Positions 43,809 to 56,498 are shown, counted from the stretch's first letter. The stretch is DNA of 64,000 bases from Leguminivora glycinivorella (GCF_023078275.1 NC_062983.1:1047001-1111000), one strand, 5' to 3'. Program-made: numbers and translations. The notes: generated from the sequence alone by a model not told the origin.

Positions 43809-44105
43809 GGAAGAGGTTTAAAGTAAAAGGGCCCTTTACCCATGGAAACCTACACATATTTACACAACATCCTACATATATGTGCACCAAGAAGTGAATT
43901 ACACACGAGATGGGGTAATTACACGCCAAGATGTTAATATCGCGCCGTCGCGTTTATGTGGGGCACTTGACTCAGATTGCCCCAGTGCTCAGGGTAGTGG
44001 AATGATTCTGATTTTAGAACTCGTTATTTTATGATTAAATAAAGTTATTCAGATGCAGTATGTAGATACGATGAAATATATTATATTATTACAAAGTCTT
44101 TATAG

Positions 44106-44249
44106 AGGCTGGCAACCTGTCACTGCAATGTCACAGTTTCGTTTTCTTTCAACCCCTTATTTGCCAAGAGTGGCACTGAAGCTTTAGTAGTTTCATGTGT
44201 TCTGCCTACCCCTTTATGGGATACAGGCGTGAATGTATGTATGTATGTC
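44106..44249 (+). repeat. SINE-3 (copy B of 11469-11613)
   Basis: 5'-truncated at the same base with the same GTCTTTATAG target repeats. Confidence 0.9.
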
Positions 44250-44324
44250 TTTATAGTAGATAATTTGCTTCAATTCTCCATAATAGGGAACTCGACTGTA
44301 GTAAAAATAAAATATTTTTATTTT

Positions 44325-44773
44325 TTCCTTTATTTATTTCTTTTCTTAGATTAGGTTTTTTACAATATGAGTATAAAAGTAAAATAAAATAAAACACTTA
44401 CAAAACAATATAAAACATATAAACACATTATAAAAAACCTAACCTAGGGTGCCGCCAGCAGCGGGGCAGGGCCCAAGCTGCCGGTGGTTAGGGCTGCAGA
44501 GAGAGGAACCGTCGGACTATCCGCGCTGTGTCCAAAATCACCGCCTTCTGCATCTGGCCCTTGATCCAACCACCGAGCGAGAGTCTCTTAAGATGTTGGT
44601 CGAGACTCTTCGCTATGAGACCGTTCGCTGAAACGACTATCGGGACAATGATCGTTGAATCAACATCCCACATGGTGGTTATCTCGTGAGCCAAGTCTAG
44701 GTACTTACTGGACTTGTCCTTCTCGGCTTTCACGAGATTCTCATCATGGGGGATGGTGATGTCAACGAGCACA
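44325..44773 (-). mobile_element. R4/Dong-like LINE, 5'-truncated (B only)
   Basis: It is nearly identical to the last ~450 bases of the A-only copy at 20450-21286, starting within the endonuclease codons (VDITIPHDEN) and ending in the same 3' UTR. It interrupts TATTTTTATTTTATTCTTAT, which is intact in copy A. Too short to encode an active protein. Confidence 0.85.
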
Positions 44774-45488
44774 TTATTTTATTCTTATAATTATCTGATG
44801 CTTTATTGCACGAAACAAAACATCAGATAGTTATAAGAAAAATATCGACAGAAGTTATTTTTAAATCCAATTTCTATTTAATAACAAGGGTAGAAATATA
44901 TTATAAAGTAACAGAGTTGACCGTGACGTTACTCAATTCGATTTCATAAATATTCCATATTAGCAAGTCGTTCTTATTCGTTTTGACATTTCTTAAAAAG
45001 AAGCTGATTTGACTAGAAGGCAAGTAGCCTATTAGAGGAGACTCAATAAGACAGGGAGAAAAAAATCATTGTGGAATATATTTTCAAAATATCAATCAAG
45101 TATCGATTTATTGTCAATTTTCAACCGTGAATTGAAATGAAATATTTATTTTCCAAGTAGGCATATTACAATGCGCATATGAACGTCAAACAAAGCCACG
45201 CCGGCTCTAACCCTACGCCTCAGCCTCGAGAAGATTTCAGTCCCCCCTCAGTTGGGAGGAGGTTATCCACTATGGGACCGGCAAGAAGCCGTGAATTTTG
45301 AATGAGTTAAATTACAACATGTTTTGAAAGTTATTGGCATGGTTAAGCTGCTTGTACATACCATAATCACAGTTAGTAGGTGTTCAATAATAAATGGCGG
45401 AATAAACCACTTCGTAATTTAGACCCTCACCATCCAGAGGTTGATTCTGTTTTAGCGATTTGATGTTATAGATAGACAGATAGATATA

Positions 45489-46415
45489 CACCGTGTCCAA
45501 TAAGTTTGAATACAGCACAAATAGCCAATAAAACAAAATGAACAAATAGTTACTACATTATTATTATATTTTATGAATGGCACTCTTATTTACTACATTC
45601 ACAACAAATGTTTTGGAATAACTCCAGCATTAACTTGTTTACCAGCCTCAAACGCTTCTCAAACGGATCACACGCGGCACGCACCGTTTTCTTCACATTT
45701 CATCTCAAATACTCTCGATAACCTTTTTGAAATGATGTAGGTTTATGATTTTATAAAAATTTAGTCTTCAAAGCATGTATGACCATACAAAATAGTCTAA
45801 TACGCCTAAACCTGGAGGCCTGGGTGGCCACTCATGTTTCGGATAAAAAACTGCCAAATTAGTCTGAAACTACGCTAGAATACCATTTGCCGAATGTGCT
45901 GGAGGTGCGTCTTGTTGGGACACATGATACTCATTCCCAAGCATCCTTTTTAACTTTAAGGCATTTTTTTCTCCAAAACCTTAGTTTTAAAGAAAAAAAC
46001 GTTGATTTTAACGCTTTTATCTGTAAGTACTGAAGGTAGTTTACCTCGCTTACATACTGCATCCCACACCTGGGCCGATGGTGAGCTCTGGAACCTAGGC
46101 ACATTTTTCTAGTTGCCCGGAACGTTATCTATCCTCGGTACCCATAATAGTTTATTTTGGACACGTGGCGTCTGTTTTATCACATACAGATTCTCCTTAT
46201 AAAAAATAACTCGTCACCTGCGTGCCGAGCAAGTATTTTGTTGGCACTTTACCTCTTTGTTTTTCTTAGACACTTCGGAAATTTCATGTACTTTGTGCTT
46301 GTATTTTATTAAGAGGAATATACTCTTTAGTTTAAATAAGAATTTGATGGCCTGTGATCCCTATATCTTTAGAACTGAGGTAAAATGTGAGTATTCGGAC
46401 TTATTGGACACGGTG
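45489..46415 (-). mobile_element. Mariner-like element with dead transposase (B only)
   Basis: It lies between TA dinucleotides with 25-bp ends (CACCGTGTCCAATAAGT... and its complement, two mismatches). On the minus strand the frame has SQQDAPPAHSA (second catalytic Asp, codon at 45909-45911) and, 33 codons on, WPPRPPGLGVLDYFVW. In active relatives the latter reads S-P-D-L; here the third catalytic Asp position is Gly (45810-45812). An in-frame stop separates the two motifs. Copy A shows the empty TA site (12334) but also lacks about 56 bases next to it. Confidence 0.85.
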
Positions 46416-46615
46416 TATAGAAATAATACTCTTTATTGGCACACCTCAGCAAAATATACAGAAAAAAGATACAGTGGAGACAAAACAAATGATTATAAAT
46501 AGAGATATTGACTTTGACTTTGTGGTTTGTATTGAATAATTTGCGATACGAAGTTGTGTCGTGTCATTAGTATAGGTATCACAGTATCAGACGTATATTT
46601 CATAAATATTAATAA

Positions 46616-46793
46616 CTAGCTTTTGCTCGCGGCTTCGCTCGCGTTAGAAAGAGACGAAAAGTAGTCTGTCTTTTTCCATCCCTTCACGTATCTTCACTTA
46701 AAAAAATCACGTCAATTTGTCGCTCCGTTTTGCCGTGAAAGACGGACAAACAAACAGACACACACACTTTCTCATTTATAATATTAGAATGGA
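46616..46793 (-). mobile_element. Short Helitron with intact 5' end (copy B)
   Basis: The counterpart of 12546-12717; canonical TCCATTCTAATATTATAA start on the minus strand and CTAG end. Confidence 0.85.
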
Positions 46794-47126
46794 TTATTTA
46801 AATTGAATCTTCAGTTAAATATATGTATTAGTTTACACACAGTAAAGTAAGAAATGCTTTTTGTGCGTAACGGCCCGGAAAGCGGAAAATTCTATTATAA
46901 CCTCCTAGATAATTGAATCCGAATCAGCCTCCCAAACTAATCTAGGCACTGTGGCAACGGCAACCATGTTGTGACGTCACCGGTGACGTAAATAACGGCT
47001 GCATTTTAGCGCTTCACTTTACCAAGTAATAAACTTATCCATTGCTTTAAGGGCCGTTTAAAATGTATCCACACTTACGGAAAACACTTTAGTTTAGCTT
47101 TAACTAGCAAGTATTTTTAGAACAAT

Positions 47127-47462
47127 AGTACATTACATCAGAGGCTGGGAAAATGAGGATTTCCGGCCAAGTGGGTATATACGGCCGAGCGAGCGTGCGA
47201 GCGAGGCCGGATAGGGATACGAGGCCGGGAATCCGTTTTCACGCCGAGGCATGTATAGTGCTTTTCTCAAACATACAATGAAATTAAAAAAAATGCTCTA
47301 AAGGACAATATTTTATAAAAAAAAGTTCCTTTGCAGGCCTAGGCCTAAAAAATAATATGAAATCCCTTTACAGTCCTCTCGAGTTGTTGCGCCCAAAAAG
47401 CGATACTTCCCAGCCCATTTTAAGGAACGTAAAGACAATATTTCATTGCATGTTTGAGAAAA
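47127..47462. mobile_element. 336-bp insertion with inverted ends (B only)
   Basis: Copy A reads TTTTTAGAACAAAATATATTTT across the site. The insertion has GAGGCTGGGAAAATGAGG near the left and CTTCCCAGCCCATTTT near the right, which pair. An inner pair is TTTTCTCAAACATACAATGA / TCATTGCATGTTTGAGAAAA. It contains a GC-rich GAGCGAGCGTGCGAGCGAGG stretch. Family unknown. Confidence 0.7.
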
Positions 47463-47489
47463 ATATATTTTACACGAAGAAAATAAAGT

Positions 47490-47630
47490 GACAACCTGTC
47501 ACTGCAATGTCACAGTTTCGTTTTCTTTCAACCCCTTATTTGCCAAGAGTGGCACTAAAGCTTTAGTAGTTTCATGTGTTCTGCCTACCCCTCTATGGGA
47601 TACAGGCGTGATTGTATATATGTGTCATGT
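47490..47630 (+). repeat. SINE-3 (copy B of 13078-13218)
   Basis: The same truncation point and AAAATAAAGT target repeats. Confidence 0.88.
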
Positions 47631-47651
47631 AAAATAAAGTAGGTACGATTT

Positions 47652-47961
47652 TTTTAATTAGCTTCTTTTGTGTCCCACTGCTGAGCATAGGCCTCCCCTC
47701 GTTTTCTCCACTCGACCCTGTTGTCGGCGTTTTGTCACTATTTTGGGTAGAATGCGTCCAGGTCGTCCCGCTTTCCCCTTTTTGGTCTGCCTGAACCCCG
47801 GTCTGCTCCGTCTATGGTGTTTCGCGGGTCCCAGTCTGTAGTCCTTTTGGCCCACCTTTCGGGTGCATGCAGCAGACATGTCCAGCCCAGTCCCACTTTA
47901 GCTTAGAGGTCTTGACGCCCACATCTACAACTCCAGTTCTGGAGCGTAGATGTGGGCGTCA
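47652..47961 (-). mobile_element. LINE C-terminus plus adjoining hairpin (copy B of 13240-13548)
   Basis: The same codons and the same TGACGCCCACATCTAC hairpin at the right edge. Confidence 0.65.
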
Positions 47962-48531
47962 GTAGCGAGGTCAGGGCGAGGTACGGTGGCCTAGATGGCG
48001 TTACACCTTTGGGGAACGCTCGACTAGATGGCGCTAATATTAATATTTTACATTTTAACATTTTTAACACATATCAAGCTAACAATATGGGCCAAATTGT
48101 CAAAGCTGAGGTTCAAAAGTTTTAAGCTTGTGTCGAGAGATGGCAGTCTATGCACTGTGATTACACATTTTACTTTGACAGTAACTCTCTATAATACTCG
48201 ATCCTCGTTGGTAAAACGAAGTGGCTTCATAAATCGATATCTATAAACTTTTACATCCATCAAGGCAGTTCTAACTTTATCTATATTAACTGTATACCGT
48301 CGTTTCCAATCCGTATTGAAAAGCCTGACTTCGCGTCTGAAATATAAAACCATTTTATAAATATAACCACGTCAGTCTGGATATTTATGTTTCTACTGTT
48401 AGGTCTCAAAGGGCAAGGTCTGCAAACACTAGTCTCGTAGCCTAGATCTACATTTGAAAGGCTAGACTTTGCTTCATAAAATTTAGATTGTGTAGGTTAA
48501 TACGAATTTAGTAACATATGTTACCAAGAAG

Positions 48532-48860
48532 AGCTGGTGGCCTAGTGGTAAGAGCGGGCGACTTTCAATCCGAAGGTCGAGGGTTCGAACCCCGGCTCGT
48601 TTCAATGAGTTTTTCGGAACTTATGTGTGAAATGTCATTTGATATTTGCCAGAAGCTCGGTCGGTGAAGGAAAACATCGTGAGGAAACTACATACTCGTT
48701 CTTCATCGTGAGGACTAATCTAAGTTGATCTTTGGGTTGGAAGGTCAAATGGCAGTCGCTTTCGTAAAAATAGTGCATATGCCAAACCTTGTGATTAGTT
48801 GACACAGCGGATCCCAGGCTCCCATGAGCCGCCAAAAATTCCGCGATAACGCAAGGAGAA
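48532..48860 (+). repeat. SINE-1 (copy B of 15203-15530)
   Basis: Head GTGGCCTAGTGGTAAGAGCG as in copy A. Confidence 0.88.
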
Positions 48861-49740
48861 TGTCAATGAGTTACATTTGTTATCATAATTCAGTTGTAAG
48901 GTAAAAGAACCAGTGCTCGACAGTGACCCAGTAGATGCCAATTTCAATCTTTGTGACAGAAGGGCATTAACGTGTCGAACACTGATACTAAAGTTTTTAT
49001 ATGTTGGTACCTATCTTAATGGTGTAATATTGGTTTAATTCAGTTGTGTATCATGCGTTCGATTGAAAAGTGGGACCAATCTGTTTGCCTATACATTCAA
49101 TCAAAATTGTTTTTCAAAATCGGTCCAGTAACGACGGAGATATCGTAGAACAAACATTAAAAAAACATACAGACGAATTGAGAACCACCTCCCTGGAGAT
49201 TTGGGGCGGCGGTTAAAAAGATGAATTTTAAGAAAGCGAATAATAACGCAATTATAACATTAAGATATTTCTTTGAAAATAAAGATATTGCTTTAGAACC
49301 TTTTCACAGTAAACTTTAAAGTGATTCCTATGGAACATACTAGGGTGATGTATAATAAATAGGGTTCTATAGCAGCCTAGGCTTAAACTGGTTTACCGTA
49401 CGTAGATTATTTTAGTCCCAGTGTGTCTGTCTTACTGACATGGGACCAACGATAATTACTTCTCTGAAATATCTGAAAACATTACGCAAACTAATTTAAC
49501 TAGTTCAAACTGCGAACTTTTGTTGAAACTTTCCTTAATTAAGTTAATGATAAATATTTAGGGATAGGGTAAAAAAAGGTTAACGTTGATTATAATTAAA
49601 TTGTAAACAAATTTTGTTTTTATCAAACAAAATTATATTAGATACGTGGTAAATTGGCTTTGCTGCAAACGAAGTGTGATTAAAAAAATGTTTTTAAAAT
49701 CGGGTCAAGTACATTTTTTCGAGCAGCTCAGGATAACAAA

Positions 49741-50153
49741 TAGTTATTTGTTATACAAGGGGGCAAAGTTGTATTTTAACGCCGAGTGTGGAATTGAAAA
49801 ACGAGCAAATGAAAGGATTCTATATTTGGTTCGAGAATAGAATCCTGAATTTGCGAGTTTTTTAACACACGAGAAGTAAAATACATTTGCACCCGAGTGT
49901 AACACAAAACTTTTCCCCTCACTATAGCGAGGAAACTACAACGCAAAAAATGCGTTTATCACTGCTTCCAGTAGTTCCACAGGTGGTAAATCGTCTTAGT
50001 TACTAGATTCACCCACTTTTATCAATTTTAAAGCTGTTAATTTGACTTTATTGAAGGTCAAATTACTTTACCCACTAGTGGATAAAATGCGTTTTTACCC
50101 GCTGGTATTAAAGGACAAAACACGTGTTTCCGAGCTAGTGAGGGGAAAATGTG
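49741..50153. mobile_element. ~413-bp insertion with TTTTCCCCTCACTA palindrome (B only)
   Basis: It contains GCAAAGTTGTATTTTAACGC and AATTGAAAAACGAGCAAATG, then an inverted pair TTTTCCCCTCACTATAGC / GCTAGTGAGGGGAAAA spanning about 49910-50147. Copy A has about 17 unrelated bases at the junction, so precise ends are unclear. Confidence 0.6.
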
Positions 50154-51300
50154 TAATTGGTGCATCCATTTCAACTGTGAAATTTTAAAGAATTTTAATC
50201 ACCCCATTCTCACTTTCTTCAACATTGGTATTTATTTTGAAGTACATGATATAGAAAATCTAGGGTTAAATTAGCCTCTAAAATAAATAAACCCAAAACA
50301 CGCATAGGTATTACGATTAAAAGCATATACCAAGGATAAAATTACAGCCAAAAATCCTTATTACTATGATGAAAAGTATAATTATTTTATTTCTCGACTG
50401 GGGGCCAAATGTAACTGGTCCATTTTTTCCATGTTTTACAATATTTGCATTATTAAATAGAGTATCCACCGGTTATATATGGTAGGCGTGTTCTGTGGAT
50501 ACATGTAGAACTCAACATCATAGTGTAATACTGGAAAAAAATGGATCAGTTACAATTGCCCCCCAGTCGAGATTTGTCCCGCTGTACCTTATGACTTTAT
50601 GGCCCAGATTAAGTCCATCGACTATGCATCGGGTAGTAATGGATTTTTAATGGCGGCCCGTTCGGGCGCACCTCCCGATTCTTTATTTGCTGATAGATAA
50701 ACTTCAGGGTGCATTAGGGCAAAATGGCACGGTGCTTAAATTTGCATGTAGCTGCTACGTTTTTTATTTAACCTTGTTTTTAATGAAAAAGTTACTTGTC
50801 GTAAAATGGGGTGTAGAAACCGAGGATATTGGTGGCAAAAAATATGTACATTCAATAGTAGTAAATAAAAAAAGAACCCTTAAGTTTACAGACTCTGTTA
50901 CTTGTTATTCAAGTACTTACTGAATATAGGCTTCTTTTACATAATTAAATTAGTTTGAAGCTTAATAACGTCGTTCGCATACGTTTCTGCTTGTTGACTT
51001 ATTAAGGGTGTCTACTGTACGTGTTACTAGCAGAATTTCTAACAAATTATGTAACTAGTTTGTAAAAATGTAAATAAGAATCTTTCAATGTATAATTAAA
51101 GAAATGAAATCTGTTTTTTTAACTATCCGTTTGTAAACTCTACTTTAAAATAGGCAATATTTCAATCTAAAAACTGTTAAGGCTATCTACGTTGCACTAA
51201 CAGCTAATGGATTTTTAATGCCCCCATTTTTACCGCACTTCCCCGATGCTTTATACGTTTGAAAATAGTAACTCAGGTGAACTAATATTTGAATAATTAT

Positions 51301-52130
51301 ACCGGGTGTCCATAAAACCAACGCCAAAATGAAGAACGGTATTTAGGACATTTCATTGACCATCAATCATCATTATCGCATTTAGCAAATATGATTTTTT
51401 TTTTAAATATAAATGGGCTTACTCTATGCCACAGACTAGTCAAAGGCAAAGACGTGGTCTATTTGATGCTGTTCACCCTAGCTTTGAAGGTTAAAGAATA
51501 TGTCATGGTTTTTGAGATATTGCCCATTTAATCGAATTTCGAATGGCGAATAGAAAAGAGGAGAGGCAGGGGAAGACCGAGGCGTGCGTTTTTAGACCAA
51601 CTTAAAGAGAAGACCAACGTAGTGACGTATCAGGACCTCAAAAAAGCGGCAGAGAAAAGAACGGAATGGCGATTACTCCACAGACAAGAGCCTGGCTCTT
51701 AAATAATATGATGATGATGCCCATTTAATGTATAAAGCGTAAAGAAAAAAAAGTAAAACGGTGCCAATATCTCGAAAAACCATGAAATTTTCATTTAGGT
51801 CAAAGTCTAAGGCCACTTTTTTATACTACGTCGGTGGCAAACAAGCATGCGGTCCGCCTGATGAAAATGGATCATGGACGCCTGCAACTCAAGGGGTGTC
51901 ACATGCGCGTTGCCATTTCATTGGAAACTTGTACACTCCCCTTTGCTGTGTACTTGTACACTCCACTGCACCACACGCTCAACTCAAGGTTAATGGGCTG
52001 TCAACTGTCAAATTCCGTATAAAATGGTGGGTTAACCCTCCATTTTCGGTGGTGCAAGTGACCCTTAACGTGGTTAATGAGATGTTCCATCACCCCTTTT
52101 TGTTTTGGCGTTGGTTATAGGGACACCCGG
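51301..52130. mobile_element. TIR element with nested LINE tails (copy B of 18445-19273)
   Basis: The ends ACCGGGTGTCC and GGGACACCCGGT are perfect inverted repeats here, slightly better than in A. Confidence 0.7.
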
Positions 52131-52432
52131 TAGAAATCTGTTAGTGAGCCAAGGCTAAAATGTTCCAAATGTTCTTGAGTGAATTAGGGCGATGGTCAAA
52201 GGAGAGAGGTTATGACCCTTGTAACCTTTACCCCGAGTCATTCCTGGGTGCCTAGCCAATATGCCTATCAATATTTTTCTTTCTAAGCCTAGTGGCATTC
52301 GATTGCAGACATTTCTGTTTGTCAGAAAGTGAAATTTAACATGCTTAGCGCATCGTAACGGATATATTTCCAATATGACTTGGAACTCCGGTTGCCGTTC
52401 GAGTATACTTTTACGGTAGATGTCGCTACGGG

Positions 52433-52657
52433 TCCTATCTTTAATACATAAAAAAAGAAACTGACTGACTGAAATATCAACGCACAGCCGAAACCGCTGG
52501 TCCTAGAGATTCCAAATTCGGCACGTAGGTTCCTTAAAAGGTGTAGAGGAACACTAAGAAAGGATTTTTCAAAATTCACCCCCTTAGGAAATGGGGGTCC
52601 AAAGTGTGTATGGGAAAATAGATTACTACGCGGGCAAAGCCGCGGGAAAAAAGCTAG
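52433..52657 (+). mobile_element. Helitron of the CTGACTGAC family (copy B of 19576-19805)
   Basis: Same TC start and CTAG end; a few bases shorter around CACCCCCTTAGG. Confidence 0.8.
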
Positions 52658-52892
52658 TTGATCTATATAGTCGAAAATTTCGGTGGCTTGGGTGAAGACT
52701 TGGTGGCTCAGTTGGCATCACTCTTATCACTCTTTCATATTAGGATGACAGAGAAAACACTCTGCATTTCGGCTAGATAATGTAGTATACATAATGTTTA
52801 AAATACTTTAAGAAAGGTTAGACTTGAATTATATTTCAAAAATATCTAAACAACTTATATTAAGAAAGTATATTTAAGTAAAGTTTACTTAC

Positions 52893-53067
52893 CAACAACA
52901 GCCATGCCGGAGAGCAAGGCCTCACAAAATAACACGCCAAAGTTAGTTTCGTAATATATTTTAATGTATGTCCACTTTACCCGTGTCTCCCCTAACAGGC
53001 TGGCCCGCTCCGCATAAACCGGGGCTCGAGAGGGTCGCGCGGGGACTTGGTATTCTAATGTGAACAT
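52893..53067 (-). CDS. First coding exon of an unidentified membrane protein (copy B)
   Basis: The same 58-codon minus-strand exon as at 20041-20215, with identical translation and the same donor (G|GTAAGTAAAC). Identity across the exon is consistent with selection, but the flanks are also very similar, so it is weak evidence alone. A B-only CCGG-element lies only about 60 bases upstream (53128-53652), close to where a promoter or 5' UTR would be. Confidence 0.55.
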
Positions 53068-53127
53068 CAAGGTTATGTAGCTTGCTTAGCTTTCCACACG
53101 GCTTTTCCGGGGTCTATGGCCTTTTTT

Positions 53128-53652
53128 AGGGTTCCGTAGTCAACTAGGAACCCTTATAGTTTCGCCATGTCCGTCCGTCCGTCCGTCCGCGGATAATCTC
53201 AGTAACCGTTAGCACTAGAAAGCTGAAATTTGGTACCAATATGTATATCAATCACGCCAACAAAGTGCAAAAATAAAAAATGGAAAAAAATGTTTTATTA
53301 GGGTACCCCCCCTACATGTAAAGTGGGGGCTGATATTTTTTTTCATTACAACCCCAACGTGTGATATATTGTTGGATAGGTATTTAAAAATGAATAAGAG
53401 TTTACTCAGATCGTTTTTTGATAATATTAATATTTTCGGAAATAATCGCTCCTAAAGGAAAAAAAAGTGCGTCCCCCCCCTCTAACTTTTGAACCATATG
53501 TTTAAAAAATATGAAAAAAATCACAAAAGTAGAACTTTATAAAGACTTTCTAGGAAAATTGTTTTGAAGTTGATAAGTTCAGTAGTTTTTGAGGAAAATA
53601 CGGAAAACTACGGAACCCTACACTGAGCGTGGCCCGACACGCTCTTGGCCGG
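53128..53652 (-). mobile_element. CCGG-element, young copy (B only)
   Basis: Minus orientation, inserted within a T run (CCTTTTTT / TTTTTTTA). Copy A shows the empty site (20273-20280). Only about 4 GGAC units. Nearly identical to the A-only copies. Confidence 0.88.
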
Positions 53653-53829
53653 TTTTTTTATTATAAATGGGCTTACTCTTGGTCACAGACTAGCTAAAGG
53701 CAAAGACGTGGCCTACGATGGAGTGAGCTAGCCCAGAAGATGCCTGTTTACCTTTGATTTGAAGGTTAAGGATTTAGAAGAAATAAGTTAATCTATTTGT
53801 ATACCCAGAGGCCGAGCGCGTCACATTTT

Positions 53830-54190
53830 ATTTATTATTATGTTTTCTTAATTAGCCTCAGTGTCCCACTGCTGAGCAAAGGCCTCCCCTCGATTTCTCC
53901 ACTCGACCCTGTTGTCGTCACTTTCCCACCATTTTGGGTAGAATGCGTCCAGGTCGTCCCGTCATCTCCTTTTTGGTCTGCCTGAACGCCGTCCTGCCCC
54001 GTTTATCTTCTTCTTCTTCGTAGAAACCTCATGACTGAGGGTCGTGACCACCATAAGTCGCTGTACGTTGCAGTGCTCTCCACTCAGGCTGATCTTTTGC
54101 CTTCCTAAAGGATCCCTGGAGCCCAACGCGCGTGACCTTCCCCGTCTATGGTGTTTGGCGGGTCCCAGTCTGTAATCATTTTAGCCCACC
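53830..54190 (-). mobile_element. LINE C-terminus composite (copy B of 21296-21668)
   Basis: The same two-part structure. In B the region directly to its left is the uninterrupted CATTTTATTTATTATTATG that was the target of the A-only R4-like LINE. Confidence 0.6.
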
Positions 54191-55274
54191 TTTCCGGGCC
54201 TTTATTATTTATTTATTAATCAGGCAGGCAGTTGTAACAACTGATAGTTGCTGGTATCCAACTATTCTTTCTTAAGATGTGTTCTTTAAATTCTTTAAAT
54301 AGTTATCTATTCGGTTTTTAAACTGGTTGACATTCATTTTGTACTGATATTGTTACTTACATACATACATACAATTAAGCCTGTTTCCCAGAGGTAGAGA
54401 GGGGAAGGCAGATTTATCCCAAGCGTATCACGCACACATGTAAAAGTCACGTGCACGTCTGTCGATTGACAAAAATCGCTGTCAGCTAAACTCTAGAATG
54501 AACTGTCGCCTGCGATATTTCTGGACCATTAGTGCGTTTTCACATCATCCGATCCAATATTCAGATTCAGATTCAATAATTTATTCAACGGTAAACACAA
54601 TTATATACATAAGTATTATATAAATTCTAATAAGTGATGCGATTTAAAAAAAAATAACTCGGGTTTACCACGAAATGGTCCCGCCTCAGCATAAATGCTG
54701 ACCCAGGGGTCAGCGCTGATCTTCCGGCGAGACCAGTTTGTGGGCCACGAACGCAGCTGTACGACTGCCCTTCTAAAACATCTGAACGCGGCCACAATTG
54801 CGAGGCGGTGTTCAGCGCCATCTGGAGTGCGGGTAGGTGTACATTTTAACATAATTAATAATAAAAAATATCGGATGTCGGAACGATATCCCATACATTA
54901 CAGGCGCCATCTTGGATTTTTTCCATTGAAATTCGACTTCCGATATCGGATCGGATAGTGTGAAACGGACTTACGGCCTTCAAACCTTCCAGAAAAGAGC
55001 GTACACCAATTTTAAAGGTCGGCAACGCACCTCACCTGGTGTTTCTGGTGTCCATGGGCGGCAATGATCGCTTACCATAAGGCGACCTATCTGCTCGTTT
55101 GCCTCCAATTTAAAAAAAAGCCAGCGCGCCTGAAAAGCGTATAGGTCGTGAAATATTCAGCCCTCACGCACACATGTGCTATCGTTGTGTTAATCTGGAT
55201 GAACGATCGTTACAGATCACTCAAGTAGATGAAGTATATTAATTACTGCTTGGGCACAAAAAATGGGGGACGTC

Positions 55275-55760
55275 ACACATACCTAACCTGACTTACATAC
55301 ATACATGCAATATATACAATCACGCCTGTATCCCATAAAGGGGTAGGCAGAGCACATGAACTACTCAAGTTTCAGTGCCACTCTTGGCAAAAAGGGGTTG
55401 AAAGAAAACGAAATTGTGACATTGCAGTGACAGGTTGCCAGCGTCTCGCCTACGCCACAATTTAACCCATGTCCCACAGTCGACTTCTACGACACCCACG
55501 GGAAGAAAGGGGGTGGTGAAATTCTTAACCCGTCACCACACGGGCCTAACTTACCTACCTTATATACATAACGCCTCTATTTAGGCGTAGGCAGAACACA
55601 TAACACTATTCAAGTTTCAGTGCCACTCCAAATAATTAAGGGGTTGAATGTTAGTTTTAGCCCATCCATCGCCGCGCCCACATCACAATCGAACCCATAT
55701 CCTACAGTCGACTTCTAAGATACGCACGGGATGAAATGGGATGGCTAAATTAGCCTAAGA
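55275..55760 (-). repeat. Two SINE-3 copies in tandem, the second strongly diverged
   Basis: The first (55275-55556) is complete, with (CATA)n start and CACCACACGGGCC end. The second (55557-55760) shares CATAACGCCTCTATTTAGGC, CAAGTTTCAGTGCCACTC and CATATCCTACAGTCGACTTC. The first is the intact version of the SINE cut by the gap in copy A. Confidence 0.8.
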
Positions 55761-55814
55761 TAACAGTTAACCTAGATATAATAGCGGGTGTCGGGATATA
55801 ATGAAATAAATAAT

Positions 55815-55967
55815 GTTACGGCTCAGCCACGACATTGGGCTAAGCGCGACAGCGGTGAGCGGCGGCCATACATTGGAGCGAGACACAGCGATGGGACTTT
55901 TCATTCGCACGTATGGCTGCCGCTCACCGCTGTCGCGCTTAGACCAATGTCGTGGCTGGGCCGTTAC
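55815..55967. mobile_element. Hairpin MITE with ~65 bp arms
   Basis: GTTACGGCTCAGCCACGACA and its near-complement TGTCGTGGCTGGGCCGTTAC form the ends. The arms share CTAAGCGCGACAGCGGTGAG and GGCGGCCATAC. It is GC-rich against AT-rich flanks. Confidence 0.85.
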
Positions 55968-56416
55968 AAACTGCCAAATCACATAACCGTAACTTGTCTC
56001 TTATTAATATAAAATGAGCCTGAGAATTATCACTGTGTTTTGCGGGATCTAGTGGATGGTAGTCTGCGACCATTGCCCTTCAAGGTCGTTGACCCTACAG
56101 GAGGCGTGACACAATATCCAAGATTTCCTTTGAATTATGCATTTCCCAAGTTTTTAAATCCCAAGTGTCGTATTTCATTCAAATATTCGAAATAAAAGTA
56201 TAATCAAAGGCCGGGACTCAGAAGTTGAATGGATTTTTACTAACTCAAGATCTTTAACAAGTCTTGAAGTGTGAAATTTGGTATTCGTTTAATTTATATT
56301 TATGAACAGTGTTTTGCACAAACATAAAGAGAAATGTCAGGGTCAGATTTTTCGTAACATTTTTGTGAATGGAATATGGAAAAATGGTGAATTAATCTCA
56401 GTGTCGATAAATGTAT

Positions 56417-56498
56417 ACAGGATCTCCCTAAAACCAACGTATCTTAAATGTCCTATCACCCCTTTTCGTTTTGGCGTTAGTTAAGGGACACCCTGTAT
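56417..56498. mobile_element. 82-bp MITE related to 18445-19273
   Basis: The ends TACAGGATCTCCCTAAAACC and GTTAGTTAAGGGACACCCTG pair. The inner ATCACCCCTTTTCGTTTTGG matches the right end of the larger element. Confidence 0.65.

Larger units (their letters stand above)
31213..55401 (+). repeat. Copy B of the duplicated locus
   Basis: This is the second full copy of 1-23025. It continues without a gap into single-copy sequence on both sides. It carries ten private insertions (34191, 35027, 35263, 36454, 41717, 44325, 45489, 47127, 49741, 53128). At most of these sites copy A shows the intact pre-insertion sequence, so they are gains in B rather than losses in A. Confidence 0.95.
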
